Shown: positions 36,007-52,734, numbered from the stretch's first letter. The stretch is 64,000 nt of DNA from Cyclospora cayetanensis (GCF_002999335.1 NW_020312082.1:43870-107869), one strand, 5' to 3'. The notes: a model not told the origin generated them from the letters alone. A program made the numbers and translations.

Positions 36007-39000
36007 TGTTGCTGCAGCTGTTGAACGCGCTATGGTACACGCAGGTGAGTCGCACTCGTGCTGCTGCAGTGAGCTGCCCTCGGGGAAGCTACCGCTCCTT
36101 CAGCAGACCTGATCCTTGTAGTTGGTATGGCTTTTTGATTAATGCAAAAAGCACAAGAGCGCCTGTGGCTGCTTGGAATTGGGGCTGAGGGCTGACATTT
36201 TGGAATGTAGCTACGCTCAAATGCATCCATTCAAATTGCTCAAAAAGCAGCAAAGACACACATAATACGCATTACTTAAATAGCTGGAAGCCCTCCTTCA
36301 TAAAAACGAGCTCCGTGAAACCAGCCGTTTGAGTCCCACATGCAGCCCCGAGAGATAGTCCTCCGTAGATATTCTCAGTATACCCTGCCTTCTCAATTCC
36401 GTAAACACCAAACACAGTCACGTAACGGCAGAACAGGTGCAAAAGACTGAGCTAGTGTGTGCTAGAAAAACTCTAAGCACCATTTGGGTTCAACTCCTTG
36501 ACGAGGAAGCATGGCAGCCTTCTTCCAGTATTGATAACGCCCTCTTGCTTCCATCCTTGAGTATTGCCACTACCGAAGCCCCATTGACGCGTTTTTGAGC
36601 TTTAGGTTATGTAATGCTATGACCCATTCCAATAATCCAGCAGCTATCATCGCATTTGAAGGCACTCTTTTAGCACAAACATCTAAAGAACAAGAGGCCA
36701 TGCCCTTCCACAGTCTACAAGGGCCGTCAACTTCTGAAGATTGTTAAGACAGATTAACGCTGACCTATCTCATACAGTAGAACCAAATTCGCATTACCAT
36801 AGTGGAAGTGGGGAAGAAACTTATATCGGTCGTCTTTATAGCTGCGTATTATTCCTTGCTAGTTATGCCTAGGGAAAATGCTTACAGTGGGTAGGGTTTG
36901 AAAGTTAGCGAAGAATAGAACCATGATATGTATCTAGCTGAATGTGTGGTAAGAGCGGCACCGACGCTTACTGGACAAATAGGGAGGCTACTACCCCCGT
37001 ACCGCAGTTTGACTTGCACGCAACAGTGCATGCAGAGACAATCTTTGATGGCTGGTCAGTCTCTGGAAGTTGGTTTTGTGCAAATTTGGCTGTTCATTCA
37101 CAGCACTCATTGGTTAGTAGCATGAAAGACTCTTCGTATACACGCTAGGGTCTAAATTGTAGGCATGCTTTACCCGTGCCAGTGAGAGTGCAGGAACAAA
37201 GAATAAGTCCAAAAGACTCACTGAGAAATCGTCACGCTAAGTTTCAAAACGCAGTGAATCCTTGATGAAATGGGGCGTGCAGGGGTTTCAACAAAGTCTG
37301 AACAGTATACCGATCACTGGAGTATCCTCGCGCGCATTTTGGTCGTACCGTAAACCCTTGCTAGAATATTGTGCTGAAGCTGCCTTGACATCACCACTAC
37401 TCAACAACGTGCGCCGGCTCAAGAATGTGTTGTGGTTGGAGGCTCGTTTCCGTGAAAGGGGGCACCAGGTCAGTAGATTCCATTGTAGCTTAGTGCTGCG
37501 GCGCTCGTTGCGGGTGCAGTCGAATACTGTGGGACATTTTCTAAACACTCAGGGCCTAAAACTCTGTCTACAAATTGCAAATGGGTGCTTGGGGCACAGC
37601 TACAAATGGAGGTATTTACCACCGGCTGACGAAATGGACGAGCATTTGCCTATCCTCGAAACCGCAATGTTTTGCTAGTGGTCATCACCGCTTCGGCGAG
37701 TCCATGAGCGTCCTATATGGCGAAAAGTGATGCCGTTTCACCAGGTATAAGCCTTATGCATCTTTGCTTGGTTGTAAGGCGGCATCTGCCACCGTACCAG
37801 GTGTAGTGCCACTGTCAACTTGGGTCACCAGACGGTTTTCCTCCTATCTTTTTGCGTACCAATAGTCAATGCTCTAAATACCGAATAACTTGATCATACT
37901 AAACAACATTTGTAGAAAACGCCGGCATCCCACTGCATTCTATAAGCAGTGGGTGACGTGGAATGCCAGCTTCATCAAAAAGGTGCTTTGCTACACTGCA
38001 TCTACCCATCTATGATTCTGTCGAGAGGCATTTATTCCACACTCAACACCACCTTGATAAGTAATCAGCAACAGCTTTTTTGAAAAGTGCTGCGTGCGTT
38101 CTTTGCCAGCGGCTTTCAGAGTTTCGACTTCAAGAGAGAGGGAGCTAGGGTGCCCCTAGATTCACCTTCAAAGCATTCCCAGCATACGGAACAAACCGCG
38201 CAATGCATGTAGCGCACACGCATGCAACGTTGCGTCTTCGTCTCTGATCTAATGCTACCCTGCAATAAGTACGATATACGAATAGAGAGATCGTTCGTTC
38301 GACTCTTCGCTATTGCCTACGTAAATACATCAAGACGTGGCCGCGCAGTGGGTTGCTTGCTTTTATTGTAGTGGTTATCCTTTCTCTTGATCGCGGCTCT
38401 TGCTGAGCCCACACGCCAACAATTGTATTTCTCATATGTATTAATCGATGCTATTTTATTGTAAAATGAACCTTAAATGGTAATACATCCCATTGCTGAA
38501 ATCATAGCACCTCCGAAAAACCAACACTTACTCTGGTTCTTTGGGCATCCAGAACTTTATCATCGGTCCAGATAAGCTGTCTCATGTATGGTTTGAAAGT
38601 TTTAAATGATTGTTGCTCGATTCACAGGAGCTTTATGGCACAATGGAAAATGATAGTTAGTACCTAATGGGCATCTGTCAGTAGCCTAACAGTATTTTCC
38701 CGTTCAAGCAACTTCAGCGCACCACTCTTGAACCACTAGCCTTCCTCAATACAATGCTTTTCTACAGTTCACGAAGCATAGAAGGCTCAAGTTCATGATT
38801 TTATCAAAATGGCAAAGTCCCCATGGAGGCAGCCTTATCATGCTCCTCGTCCAATGCTCTGCGCGGTCTCCTACTACCGTAGGAAATTCTACAGGGCAAG
38901 CATGTACCAGCTGGGCTGCGGATTGACTACGAAGGTAACAGGATTTTAAAGCGGACCCGCAAGCATCCTCAGTGTGAACGGAAAGCTTGGCTTAATGCAT

Positions 39001-39681
39001 GTAAGCTTGCAGTGGTGTGAAGCAGCAAATGCTACAGAGAATGGTTTTTCAAGCCCATTGGCTAGTTTTGTTGGCTCACTTCACAACCAGCACCTTTAGC
39101 AATGCATCTTCACACGCCTCAAGTAATGCAATTTCTACTGCCAGACCGCCCCTCCACCCAGGCGCTGTAACACCAGATTCAAAGCATACTGCCTGCCTGC
39201 ATGCGGCTGCTAGTCAGCCATCCAAGCATACTTGCACACATATCCTGGTTTACCAGCCAAGCAAGGGACGATCAGGGGAGGCTACCGGACTAACTGCCGC
39301 TGTACACCCGCACACCTCATGTAGAAACAAAATCTTTGATAATGTAAATGAGATGCTCATGTGATCGCTTTCATTCAAGCCAATACATTGGGAATGCACC
39401 GAACGCATCCTGTCTGGCTAACGCACAGAGACGCTGTTTTGTGCAGCCACTGCTGCAACAGCACAACTCACTAGTGCAATTTTGTATGTGGCGATTATAG
39501 CCGCGCTACTTGCGCGACCAGGCTACTCGCAAGCCGGGTATAGCTTCTCTGTAATCAGCTATACTGCTAGTTAGCCCTGCACACTCTGGATATCTCTATA
39601 GAAGTACATGGCTCGCTTTGTCGCTAGCTGCAAATGTGCAGCTGCCTAGATATGTATATGCCCTGAGAAGATTTAGTGCCT
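36007..39681. other. Long intergenic stretch between METTL3 and TPI; no gene supported
   Basis: A 138-codon plus-strand frame (37262-37678) and a 115-codon one (39017-39364) have no domain, no low-complexity signature of this genome and no splice partners, so I leave them out. Contents worth noting are a hairpin near 37927-37953 and the part around 38030-38310 that resembles 28490-28770. Confidence 0.4.
37927..37954. other. Short perfect hairpin
   Basis: CCCACTGC and GCAGTGGG pair perfectly across a loop of about nine bases (ATTCTATAA), and flanking GGCAT / ATGCC can extend the pairing with mismatches. Function unknown. Confidence 0.5.
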
Positions 39682-42559
<2,878 letters not shown>

Positions 42560-43177
42560 GGTCAAAGTTTTGGGGGCTAGAGTTCACGGCTTGCCGTCTT
42601 GTATGGGGAACAGAGGGGTTCGATATCGTCTCGTGGTCGAACGTGTGTCTGCACAAGCTTTCAAGAATTCGTAGTCATAGAAATCGTTTGTACATCCATG
42701 CATAGCTCCTATGCACCTGAAAAAGAAATACCACCAACAAAAAACTATGATAAAGGGCGTGGGAGGAGGGTATACGCTTGAAATTGGCGATTGCCAGTCC
42801 GAGGAGACAGGGAGCAGGGACGGGTACTCAGCCCGCGAGGGTATGGGGAAGTTCCCAGGTGTCTTGCCTCTGAACATACGGGAATTCCATCTACTATAGA
42901 AATATTGTCAAAGTAGATTGGGAGATTCTATCGGGTGCTGCCTGTGCTTCGTTCTGACACTCATGTACACCATGAGGGAAGACTAGCAGCATCACGAATT
43001 CGTACAGTTAGTGTTCCTTCATACTTCTGGTGCCGCTGTAGCGTCAACCTGCATGACTCAGCGAATTCCGTGGAAAGCTGGCGTAAGAGATCCATTGAAC
43101 AGGCGAAGGCTCCTAGAGGGCAACAAGGCCCTCTTCGTCTAACTGGTGCGGTGAAGAATACACGCTCAGTATTGCCC
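42560..43177. promoter_or_regulatory. Divergent intergenic region, TPI / unidentified leader-bearing protein
   Basis: About 620 bases between two outward-facing ATGs (42559 minus, 43178 plus). Both products begin with a signal peptide followed by a transit-like segment, so co-expression from a shared promoter is plausible. The plus-strand frame is open upstream to 42935, so the start could lie earlier. No defined motif was recognised. Confidence 0.4.
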
Positions 43178-46100
43178 ATGCATCAGTTGCTACTGCACAA
43201 TGGTAGAGTGCTGCTGCTATCACTGCTGTTGATGGTGTATGTGTCGCCCACATGTGGGATTCATCAGCCTTGTCGGCCTAAATTACTGGATAGCCAAATA
43301 TACGGCAGCAGCAATGTCAAGCCCAGCAGCAAGCTTCCATCTAGCGGCGGCAACAGTCACTCCAGCTCTGGTAGCTTCCCCCTAACGAAACGCTCTAGCA
43401 CAGCTTTCCTGAGGAAGAACGCATCAGCCTACTTCCAATCCAAAGCAGCACAACTCTTTTTTCAATCTGGTAATGCAGCCACACCGCGTTCCGTTTTCCG
43501 TGGCATCCATGCCCATCACGCATGCACCGTCACCCCGCGATGCATCAGTCAGCTTGCTGCTAGTCCCTCAGATGAGGGGGGCTGGGCGTCACGGGACCTA
43601 CAGCAGCAGCAGCAAGAGCGCATGCAGCAGAGTGAAGAGAACCAGCGGCTAGCTGAGCAGCAACTCGCCGAATGGGTAAACAGCGAGAATCCAACGCTGG
43701 ACAGCTTGGGGACCATTGTCGCAAGATCGCAGCATCAGCAGCTTCAGCAGAGTCTGCAGCAGGAGCTACTAGGGCTGCAGCAGCCGCAGCCTCCCCAGCC
43801 AGGAAGGTCCGTCGGGCAGCCTTCAGGTTCCGTCGATCCTTTGGCATCCGCTACATCGGCGCAGCAGCAAGAGAAAGGGCAGCATGCGCACCATCAACAG
43901 CGGCAGCACCTGTTCGATCTGAGGAGCATCGATCCCAAGAGTTGCCCTCCTTCAGATTGTCGAGCTGTCCTGCTTGACAGCCTTAGCGCCAGTCTCCTTC
44001 AGATGCCTCGAGTTCCTCCTGTGTTGCCGAGACAGCAGCCAGAGCACGCAGTGGGTGCTGCAGCAGCAGGAGAGAATGAAATCCCCACAGAGGGCTACGT
44101 CGATGGGGTTTACATGTCAGAAGCGCAGCTGGACGCGGCACTAGAGCAAAAGTCGCAAGAATTGCAGCGGCAGCAGCAGCAAATACACAAGCCTCTCATG
44201 CAGCAACTGCATCAAAGTGCCCTCGCGCAAATGGAACGATGCAAGCAAGTTACTGTTGAGGATATCGAGAGGTGTGTGCTCGCTGATGCTGCCAACACGT
44301 GGCCGTGTCCAGTGTGTGTTGCATGCGTGTCTGGCTGGATTTACCTACGGCTGCAGTGTAGGCAGCTTTGTCGACTGTAGAGGCACCATGTGCCACGCCT
44401 ACCGCGGTCATAATACGATAGAGTGTATCGACACCCGCTGGTGCACTAAGAGCAAGCCTGCCAGTGCGAGCCGCCTTGATGCTGCTGCTGTCTTGCAGCC
44501 TGTCTCCTACAGACTTACGAGAATGTCTGATTTATAGGGGGCTCCGCTGCGAGGGCGACCTGGAGGTTCAACGAACCCGGCAAGTTTATCAGCCTATAAG
44601 CTGAAGCCTTAGTGCAGCTGCCAGAAAGATGAGGCACCGCAGCCTTTCCTGATAATGGCGTATGCAACGTCGAGTCTTGTGTTAAACTGCGCAGTCTTCG
44701 GAGAGCCCTGATAGACGGTGTCAAGCCTCAAACGCCTGACCCGGAAGCCGCCGCACGGTTCATTGCTGCAGTGAGACACTCCCTGGCAAACTTGAATTTT
44801 AGGACGATGGATTAAGACTAACGCGCTTTTAGTGCTAAACGGTGAGCACTACGGGCTGAGTTCTCGCGAGGTTCGTACCGAAGAAACTGCAGTTTGTGTG
44901 CAGGTCGAGGAGATACAAAAACCGCTCATGAACCCCGGAGATACAGCTTCAGTCATGCGACGGTGGATGGCACGAGCTGAAGTCGCAGCAGCTGTTGCCG
45001 ACCCTGTAAGCTTGAACCAGCTCACCAAGAACTGCATAGTTCTTTGGGTGTGCATCCTGGAGCATATATCTTGGGCTGGCATGTAAAGCCCTTGTGAAGC
45101 GGTGCCCCACTGGAGGCTAGGATGGAGTTGAACACGTTGCACCTTTTGCCCTTCATATGTGAGTGTAGAGTGAGAGTTACGTGTTGGCACTTTTTAGGGC
45201 GGCGTGTTCAACTTGGACGCGAATTCATCCTTGCGCCATTTGAACAAGGAAGACATCACCGAGTTGGAGCGCGAAACAAGTCGGCCAATACAGCAGGTCA
45301 CTTCTGACACCCATGCACCACGGGAACCTCCAGTGGACGCGACAACAGGGCATGTAACAGAAGAAATTACTGCAGAGTCATGGAAAGCTAAAGATAGCGT
45401 AAAAGCAGCAGCAACTGTTGCAGCAGGGGCACTAGGGCAAGCTCCTGAAGAAGGTGGAATAACATCCACGCCGACAGAGGCAGCAAACGAATCAGGTACT
45501 ACAGACGAAGACTCATTTTCTGTGTTCTTCCGAAAGAACTTGGAGGGCGTTGTCTGGACAGCTGAGGAATTGCAGCAATTACAGCAAATGCACCGTGAGG
45601 GGCAGGAAGAGGCTATGCTTCAGCAACGAACGCAGAAGGAACTCGAACTGGTCTACCCTAGCAAAGGTGCGACTATCCTGCTATCCTTTACTGGTCAAAT
45701 CCTGCTGCATAGAGTGCTTTTGTTGCCGATCTTCCCTCTGGGAGCTGTGATGCCGCAACTTGTGCAGCTCCACGTTGTTCAAGAAAAGAACCAGCTATAC
45801 TGCCACTCCTGATATTGCTGCTTGTGCATACGTTAGTACCTAGACTGCAAGTATATGTGTGATAGCACTGCAACTACTACATTCGCATCATATTTCTACG
45901 ACTATACCATGTTCAGAGGACTTGTTAGGAGAATCTATTCCAAAGGTTTTGGATCTGCGGGTTGATGGCGAGACTCCCCTGGAAGAGCCGATTACCAGAG
46001 AAGATCTCTTCGCGGTAGGGCCAAAATTTTGGGGGTGACGGCTTAGGGTGGCTTCTAGCAATGGGCTGGAGTTGAGTGCATAAGATCTACAGTTAATGGC

Positions 46101-47122
46101 TCCGTAGTAAGCATGATATACGTATCCACGAAACCCAATGTGCAACTTCTGGGCACGATATGTTCAGACACTTGGATTGATGTTGCTTTTGCAGGATTTG
46201 ACTGATGACGAAAAGAAGGAGAAATTCCTTAGAGCGCAGAAAAACGGTGTTCTTTCAGAGTCTCTCGAGGTGCTCCCACCGTACTGTTTCTGACGGTAGC
46301 AGCTTGCGTGCTGTGTTGCAACTGCGCATGCGTCTTGAAAGCTTGATGTCGGCTCCGAAATATGTTCCATTCATATGCTACTTTAGTATAACCTAAACTA
46401 AATATTTGACACTTAGGTCGAACTCTGCCCGTTATCGCTAGGCCCTTCTGCAGATGTGGTCTCTGGACTTCGATTCAAACCATGTGTCTCTTCTTTCAAT
46501 GTGTATTCGTCTCTGCTTGCCTTTCAGTCTCTAGCTGCTCGGTTCGGCTTTCCCTTGGATTTTCTGGGAGACGCTCTTTGTAGAGCTGGTTGTAACACCC
46601 CCATCAACCCGCGTGCTCCTTTGGGGGACTATGTACACCCAGCTGCCGCCTGGGGGCTGGTGGAACTACTGCACGTCGCCGACCCCAACAGCACCATATT
46701 CCTGTAAACGCAATCTTATTCCCTTATGCACAATCATATATTTAATGCCTGCATCCTAAAGTCTGGCTCCTACATCCAGCGCACACCCTTGGGCATCGTG
46801 TGCGCATAACAAGCCTTCTGTTTACTCCAAACCCCCACCGGGATACAGCCCCCTCTGACCACTATGCTCTCCAGTGTGCTGTGATATTCTCTGGCACAAC
46901 CCAAAGCCTGTGGCGCATGAAGCGTGTGAAGAAAAACTCTGCATCGAAGGCCTCTAGGGCTAAGCAGACACGGCAGGTGGTAAGCAAGCCTTGAACGTGC
47001 GACTGTGCTTGTTGCTGCGCATTCGCAGGTACCCCGATGAGACAGTTGGTGATTTGGGACACCAGTACAGCGTTCCATTCAAACAGATGGAAGCTATTTG
47101 CAATGAGCTGGGATTTCAGTAG
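43178..47122 (+). CDS. Unidentified multi-exon protein, probable apicoplast or secretory targeting
   Basis: Exons: 43178 to about 44250 (ATG chosen because it starts a signal peptide, LLLLSLLLMVYVSPTCG, followed by a Ser/Lys-rich transit-like stretch and then Gln-rich sequence), 44643-44770 (LRRALIDGVKPQTPDPEAAARF), 44904-45005 (IQKPLMNPGDTASVMRRWMA), 45198-45666 (NKEDITELERETS; WTAEELQQLQQMHREGQEE), 45917-46014 (DLLGESIPKVLDLRVDGETP), 46195-46269 (LTDDEKKEKFLRAQKNG), 46417 to about 46455, 46528-46703 (ARFGFPLDFLGDALCRAGC; PLGDYVHPAAAWGLVELL), 46907 to about 46969 (Lys-rich), about 47033-47122 (YPDETVGDLGHQYSVPFKQM, stop TAG). Most junctions agree in phase; the last one fits only a GC donor. 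The C-terminal third is low in repeats and looks conserved, but I do not recognise the family. Confidence 0.65.
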
Positions 47123-50100
47123 GCTGCTGCTGAGTATGCAAACGTTGATTTTTTGCCACTTTTTATGCCATCGGCGCGTTTGATGTTGCCGACGGCAATT
47201 CCGGTGCTGTTGTTGCACGTGCTCTTTTGTTGGCAGTGTATGATGCTATATTTTTTGTGCTGCCTGTCTATGTCTCTGCTTGCACTCCGGCTGACGCAGG
47301 CTGCCGTTTGGCCCTGACACACGCCTAAACAAGGAATGCTACGCCTCGCTTACGCAACGGCTTGGCAAGATGCAGATGCAGGCGGCAACAAGCCACAAGC
47401 CTTCGGGCTAAACCCCAAAGCTCCGAGGCACTAGTTTTGGCAGTATACGCTAATGGCAGTGTTACTGTACGTCCAGCAAACAACCCTTGCGCTGGAGTCC
47501 CTTGAAGCCAAACTGCTCGTACAGCGCTGCGCTGACAGGAATCACACCTTTTAGACGACGAATCTATTTGATATAACCAGATCGAAGGTTCCACATGTGA
47601 AGGGGAACACCTGCTGAACCCTCAAACATACGGAACTGGCCCACAAATATGCGTCAAGTTTAGGTGTGCGCATTTATTATTTCGACGTCCTACTGTCTTT
47701 AGCTTTGAAGTTCTACCGATGAGCGTACGCTTGATCGAATGCTTGGAGCAGAGGAAAGAAAATGTCAACTCGATTACTGAGCTGTGCGTGAGCACAAAAG
47801 GCGGCGCAACAATGCAGAAGATGTGCAAATTATTTTGCGTTGTCGGCTTTCAATTCAAAAGAAAGCACATCTTGTGGGCGGGTTTCTCTGGGAAAGCTGC
47901 TCTTTTTCGTACCTCGTATGCTCATCCTACATGTGCTGATGAAAAGGTGTTATGCCACGCGCAAAGTGCAGCGGTCCACGATAATTTATTACTGAATACC
48001 ACAATCGTCGAAGTTTTAATATGCTTGCCTGCGAATACGGGATTACTTTATTGTTACCTAGTGCGCTACACTCCCAACAACCGTGTTTATTGAATGCCGA
48101 CTAGAGTGTTGTGCAACTGCTCACACCATCCGAGTTCAAAAGTTCTTCAAACGTGTTTAGGACAATTTCCGGGGAGTCACAACGTTGCTTTCACACATGA
48201 CACCTCTGTCAAATGGCTCGTGGGATTCCCATTGGGCACTAGGAAAATGTTTCCGCTGTGAAGACAGTCTTTGCTGCCTTTATTGGGAAGCGTTGAAACC
48301 AGTAAGGTAGCTGTAGTGAAGTTTTCCCTGGTGACTGGCCACCTATTTTAGCAGTTGCAACACCCCACGTACCGGAATCATGGCCGAGGCTTGCGGCGAT
48401 TATACGCATCTCACCTCAAGTTCTATTTCCATGTGTCTCTGAAGCTCAGGCGAGCCTCTTGTAGTCGGTCTGGTGTAATCCGGCGGTCTTCCTTGCTTTA
48501 AGCAATTCTGTTTTTGTACGGCATCTCGTGTGGCAGTTTGAGTGAGCAGCGATTCGGCGCTGTACATGGTGTGCCTAATGGTACAAAGATAGAGCCAAAG
48601 ATGTGATGGGATCCACTGGCTAACATAGCATCTTTTATCAACTTCGAATTATTGTTAGTCATTTAAACACAGGCCAGCGGGGTAACGAAAGGTTGCATTA
48701 TCCCTCTTCAAAGCTGTTTTCATGTTTGCAGCTGTGTAATGCATTGCCTGCCTCCTAGCTGACAAATTCACTGTCTATTTGCCTGTGCTTCCTTTGACAA
48801 AGTACGTCGCGACACAGTGTGCTAAGCATATGATTATCCCACATGAGAGCACAAGGGTATCAGCAAACAAACGATAACCTTGCCAGACAGCTCAGCTGAC
48901 CGGACATGTGCGGCTATTCCATGACATACGTAAAATTTTGTCCCATTGCCAGCACATCTGTCAATAGGACGCCCGTCAGCTTCCTCTAGTCCCCAAGTTT
49001 CCAACAGACGGTGAGACCAAGTGTCACTGGATTTCTTCATAGCATTACCTCGCACTGCGTACAACGTGGGACAAAACTAGTCTGGGTATATACAATCCGA
49101 AAAAAACATTTTGTTCCCACCTAAAATTTTGCTCAAGAGGCGCACACGTAAGATTTGTTGGCTGACCATCTAGCACGTTATCGTGGGCTTCCGCACGACA
49201 GCGTAAGACCGTGATGTGGGTATCGTTGGAGCTCGAAGTTGTTCTATTGCAGATGCAACACCAAGCGAACCCTCCAAGTGCCTGGTATCCGCAGTCCCAC
49301 GACCATACCAAACGCGCTCACCGCAAACCAGAGCAGATCCTGCGCGGATGCATCCAGATAATCAGCGAGGGGACCATTTTCCGCTCAAATGCGTTAGCAT
49401 GCAGCTGCACAGTGCACAATTTTGCAGGTGTGACCTCGTTCTAGGTCATTGTAGGAAGAAATTTCCTGCGTGAAACATGCCTAGACATTGTTGATAAGAT
49501 CGAACCTCTAACGTGACTGCCCTTCATGCGAGCCCCTTGTCGACTCAACTGGCTGCCCTCACAGCAGCACGTTTCCTGAGAGCTTGGCAGCGGAAACGCA
49601 CTACGCAGAAAAGTAGAATTTCCCGAAGGCGGCCTAGGGGTCAGGTGTCCGTCCACTTCAAAAGCTGTGCATAACACCCAGCAACGAACCTGCTTCGTTG
49701 GTTCATTCAAATTCTGCAGTCCAACATATCGGCAGAAGGTGTCTACAGGCCTCAGCTTTCTCCCACCATGCTGCAGCATCCCGTGTTTCACGTTGCTCTT
49801 GCAGCTCAGCTCGCCCTGCCATGCCCATATTCTATATTTAAAAAGAGGGGTAGCAGCCGCCCAAGCCATGGTAGATGGTGTAGAACTGGAAAAGGTTGAT
49901 CCTTGCTGCAATGTCGCGCGAACAAGAGGCCAGAAAGAGCTTTTTGTCCAGTGGAAAGACTTACGGAATGTGGCACGAAGTGAGAATCCGCTAGGAGCTC
50001 GGAGAACAATCAGAAATCGTATTCAAGGCTTTAGGGCTGTTCACACGTGGGAGGACCCGCCTGCATATCTGAAATGAAGGCAGCATGGCTGCAGCAGGCT

Positions 50101-52734
50101 TATCTGGTGTGTGTCAGTTGTATTATTCAGCCAAAAGGAGTGCGATGGGACATGAGTTCACTTACCGATGCCAAGCGGCGTTTAGACGCAATCAAAACGA
50201 GGTGCTCAATGACTTGCCGCACACATCCACTACCTTAGCTTTGATGCAAACTTGCAGCGGCAATTTTATACTGCGTGGACTCATTGGTGCTTTCGCTTTT
50301 GTTTGGAGTCCATTGTGTCACCACCCTGCGACAACAAGTGATGCAAAAGCGTCCATCTCTCCATTGAATGATCAGGTACTTTTGCATCAAATTCAACTGT
50401 TGGTGTCATGAAACACTTATAGCTGGTACTAACGAGCGGATGGGCTAGTCGTTCGAATCATTAATCGAGAACACCTACCCATCGTCCACAGGTGAGTAGC
50501 AAGGCTGACTACGGGAAAGCTTTTTGCTTTGCCATCGCGTCCAGCTTATCTATAAGCAAAACTTTAGCACAGGGGTTGCATGTCGACTATTTTTGCCTAC
50601 GTTTCTTGCTCATGATTTCGTATTCCGTTTCGATTGTGCTCGGGGCTTCTATCGCAGCTGGTTAGAAGGTGTGCTTGTGTTTTCGTCTTTCCTGCACTGG
50701 ATCTTGAGGGAAAGAATAATTCTAGCTAGCTATCATTGCATTCGCGCTCTTGGCTGTATTTTCTGCAGCTCAACTACCTCAACAATCACAAAGATCTAAA
50801 GAACCACGGGCTCTGCACCGCCACAGTCGATCGGGGCCCTAAGCCCCTAGTAAAGCCCATTACACACTGAGGACGTCTGCTAATGGTCGAAAAAAGGGTT
50901 TTTCTAGGGGATATGGCTGCGCGGAAGCATTCTTTGTATTTTTGCTATAATCCGCAGTGTAGCGCCGTTGTTAAACTTAGTACAAAGTTTGAGCTTGACT
51001 CTGGGCGGCTTTAAAAATGAGGTCGAAGAAAAACATGTTTCTAGCTTGCTGATTGTTGCTAGAAAGCATATGACGCCCACTTGCCTAAAGAGGCGTTTTT
51101 CGCTCTAGCTAATTCATTCATGGCTCGACTTTACTTGCACGCAAAAGCTCGCCTGGAGACCAATTCCGATGACAAAATAGTCTAAAGCATTGACCTTGAA
51201 AATTCGGCTGTTATCCATTAGCACTGATTCGCTTCGAGCAACAAATAACCATAGTTGTGCCAAAGTCTTAGTTGCAGGCTTTTTTTTAAACCGGCCCAGT
51301 GAGCGTGGGAACGAAGATTGATCTCCGTGGCACCTTCACGGAGCCTTTGCATACAATTTCACATTAAGGAAAGCCGATTCGTTGTAGAGATAGGCTGTGC
51401 ATTGGTTGCAAGCATGTGTGAGCCACTCATTTATCGAATTTAGGATTTCGCACGCGCCATCAGCCCCCACCAGAGACCCTTGCCACCCTGTCACGCTAGA
51501 AAGTTGAGGAGAGCACTAGCGGTCATTAGTAGAGCACAATTCCAAGAAAGGGTATTTCATGAAGATAAGCACTTAGGTGATTGATGAACTAACAGGCTTA
51601 GAGCTACGGCGCCTGTTGGAGGCGCAGTGACGAAGCTAGAGGCCTTCCCAGGATCCGTAGGGCTCTCGACCCCGCCTAATCTTGCTTGTAAGGCACGGTT
51701 CTCGCATTAAGCCTCCTCTGAAACACATTGAAGACAAGAATGGTTCTACCATGCAGGTCTTGCCTAACTTACTTTGTTTCAAAGAGAACTAGTGTAGGAG
51801 TATATCGGCTTAATTGTTAATTCATCTTCCATGGGCCTCCTATCGCCCTACATTGCGTATAATTAGCCAGCACATTTTGCGTTCCGTAAAAGCGAATTCG
51901 AGCCAACTTGAAGGCATGCGGAATGATGTCAAAACGAATGAAGTTTGACCAACACAGAATCGTTGTGCAGCACGCCAGCACCCACCAAGCTCCCGAAGTG
52001 GAGACTCGGCTTTGTGATGTCATGGATCTGATCCCCCAGCCAAGGGCGAAAATCTAGAGCCAAGAGCAGGTTAAGTACCCGGAGATTGTCAGCTTTTCCA
52101 CGTGTATAAGTGTTTCATAGTCAGTTGCACAGAGAGCCACGCCTATCTTCAGCCAGACCCGCATTGCAAACGTGTTCGGGCACAAGGGCAAGCTGGCGAT
52201 GGGCGAAGCGTATGTAATGCCGGCAGAATTTGTCGAGGAATATTTTTTTCTCGAATATTCCACGTACAAGGCCAATTTACGAATGCGAGGACTGTTTCCT
52301 TCCCCCATTTCCGCCACAAGGAACCGCGTGGGGTCGACCAGCGCGCCTTAGGCTGCAGCCAGAGCACTACAGGCTACCCAAGATTTCACGGTATATCGGC
52401 TATTTGGACCCAGGAATTTTCTTTCGGAGTTAAAGGCGCATGGATTAACCAAAAAGTTGCAATAGGGCTAGTGGTTTGCTCTTCTGACTCCAGATATTCA
52501 GCTTCGGTTTGCCTCCCTTAAGGCCTGCAGGGTCAGGGGACTGTTGCTGTTGCTCCGGGGGAGGCTCCACTCGCTGTCTCTTTCTGCCCGTCCCTCGGGG
52601 TATTTCCTCCGCCTATGAAACTCATTTCCTTGCTACTCGGGAAACTACTACTGCTTGCATAAGCCGCTAGGCCTACGCCGCAAACGCCGATCCTTCAAAC
52701 GCTCCCTGTACACTCCAATCCACGGTGACGCCGT
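47123..52734. other. Gene-poor stretch of 5.6 kb; no gene supported
   Basis: Open frames here (for example 49441-49911 minus, 49667-50077 plus, 52102-52521 plus) overlap on opposite strands and lack domains, splice chains or the composition of the neighbouring genes. No tRNA or rRNA was recognised. A short hairpin (CTCCGTG / CACGGAG) lies near 51322-51342. The last few hundred bases should be the promoter and 5' UTR of the RING gene. Confidence 0.4.

Noticed and set aside
42560..42565. TPI start two codons upstream of 42559
   Set aside because: The codon at 42565 is TTG; the ATG at 42559 has a strong ACCATGG context.
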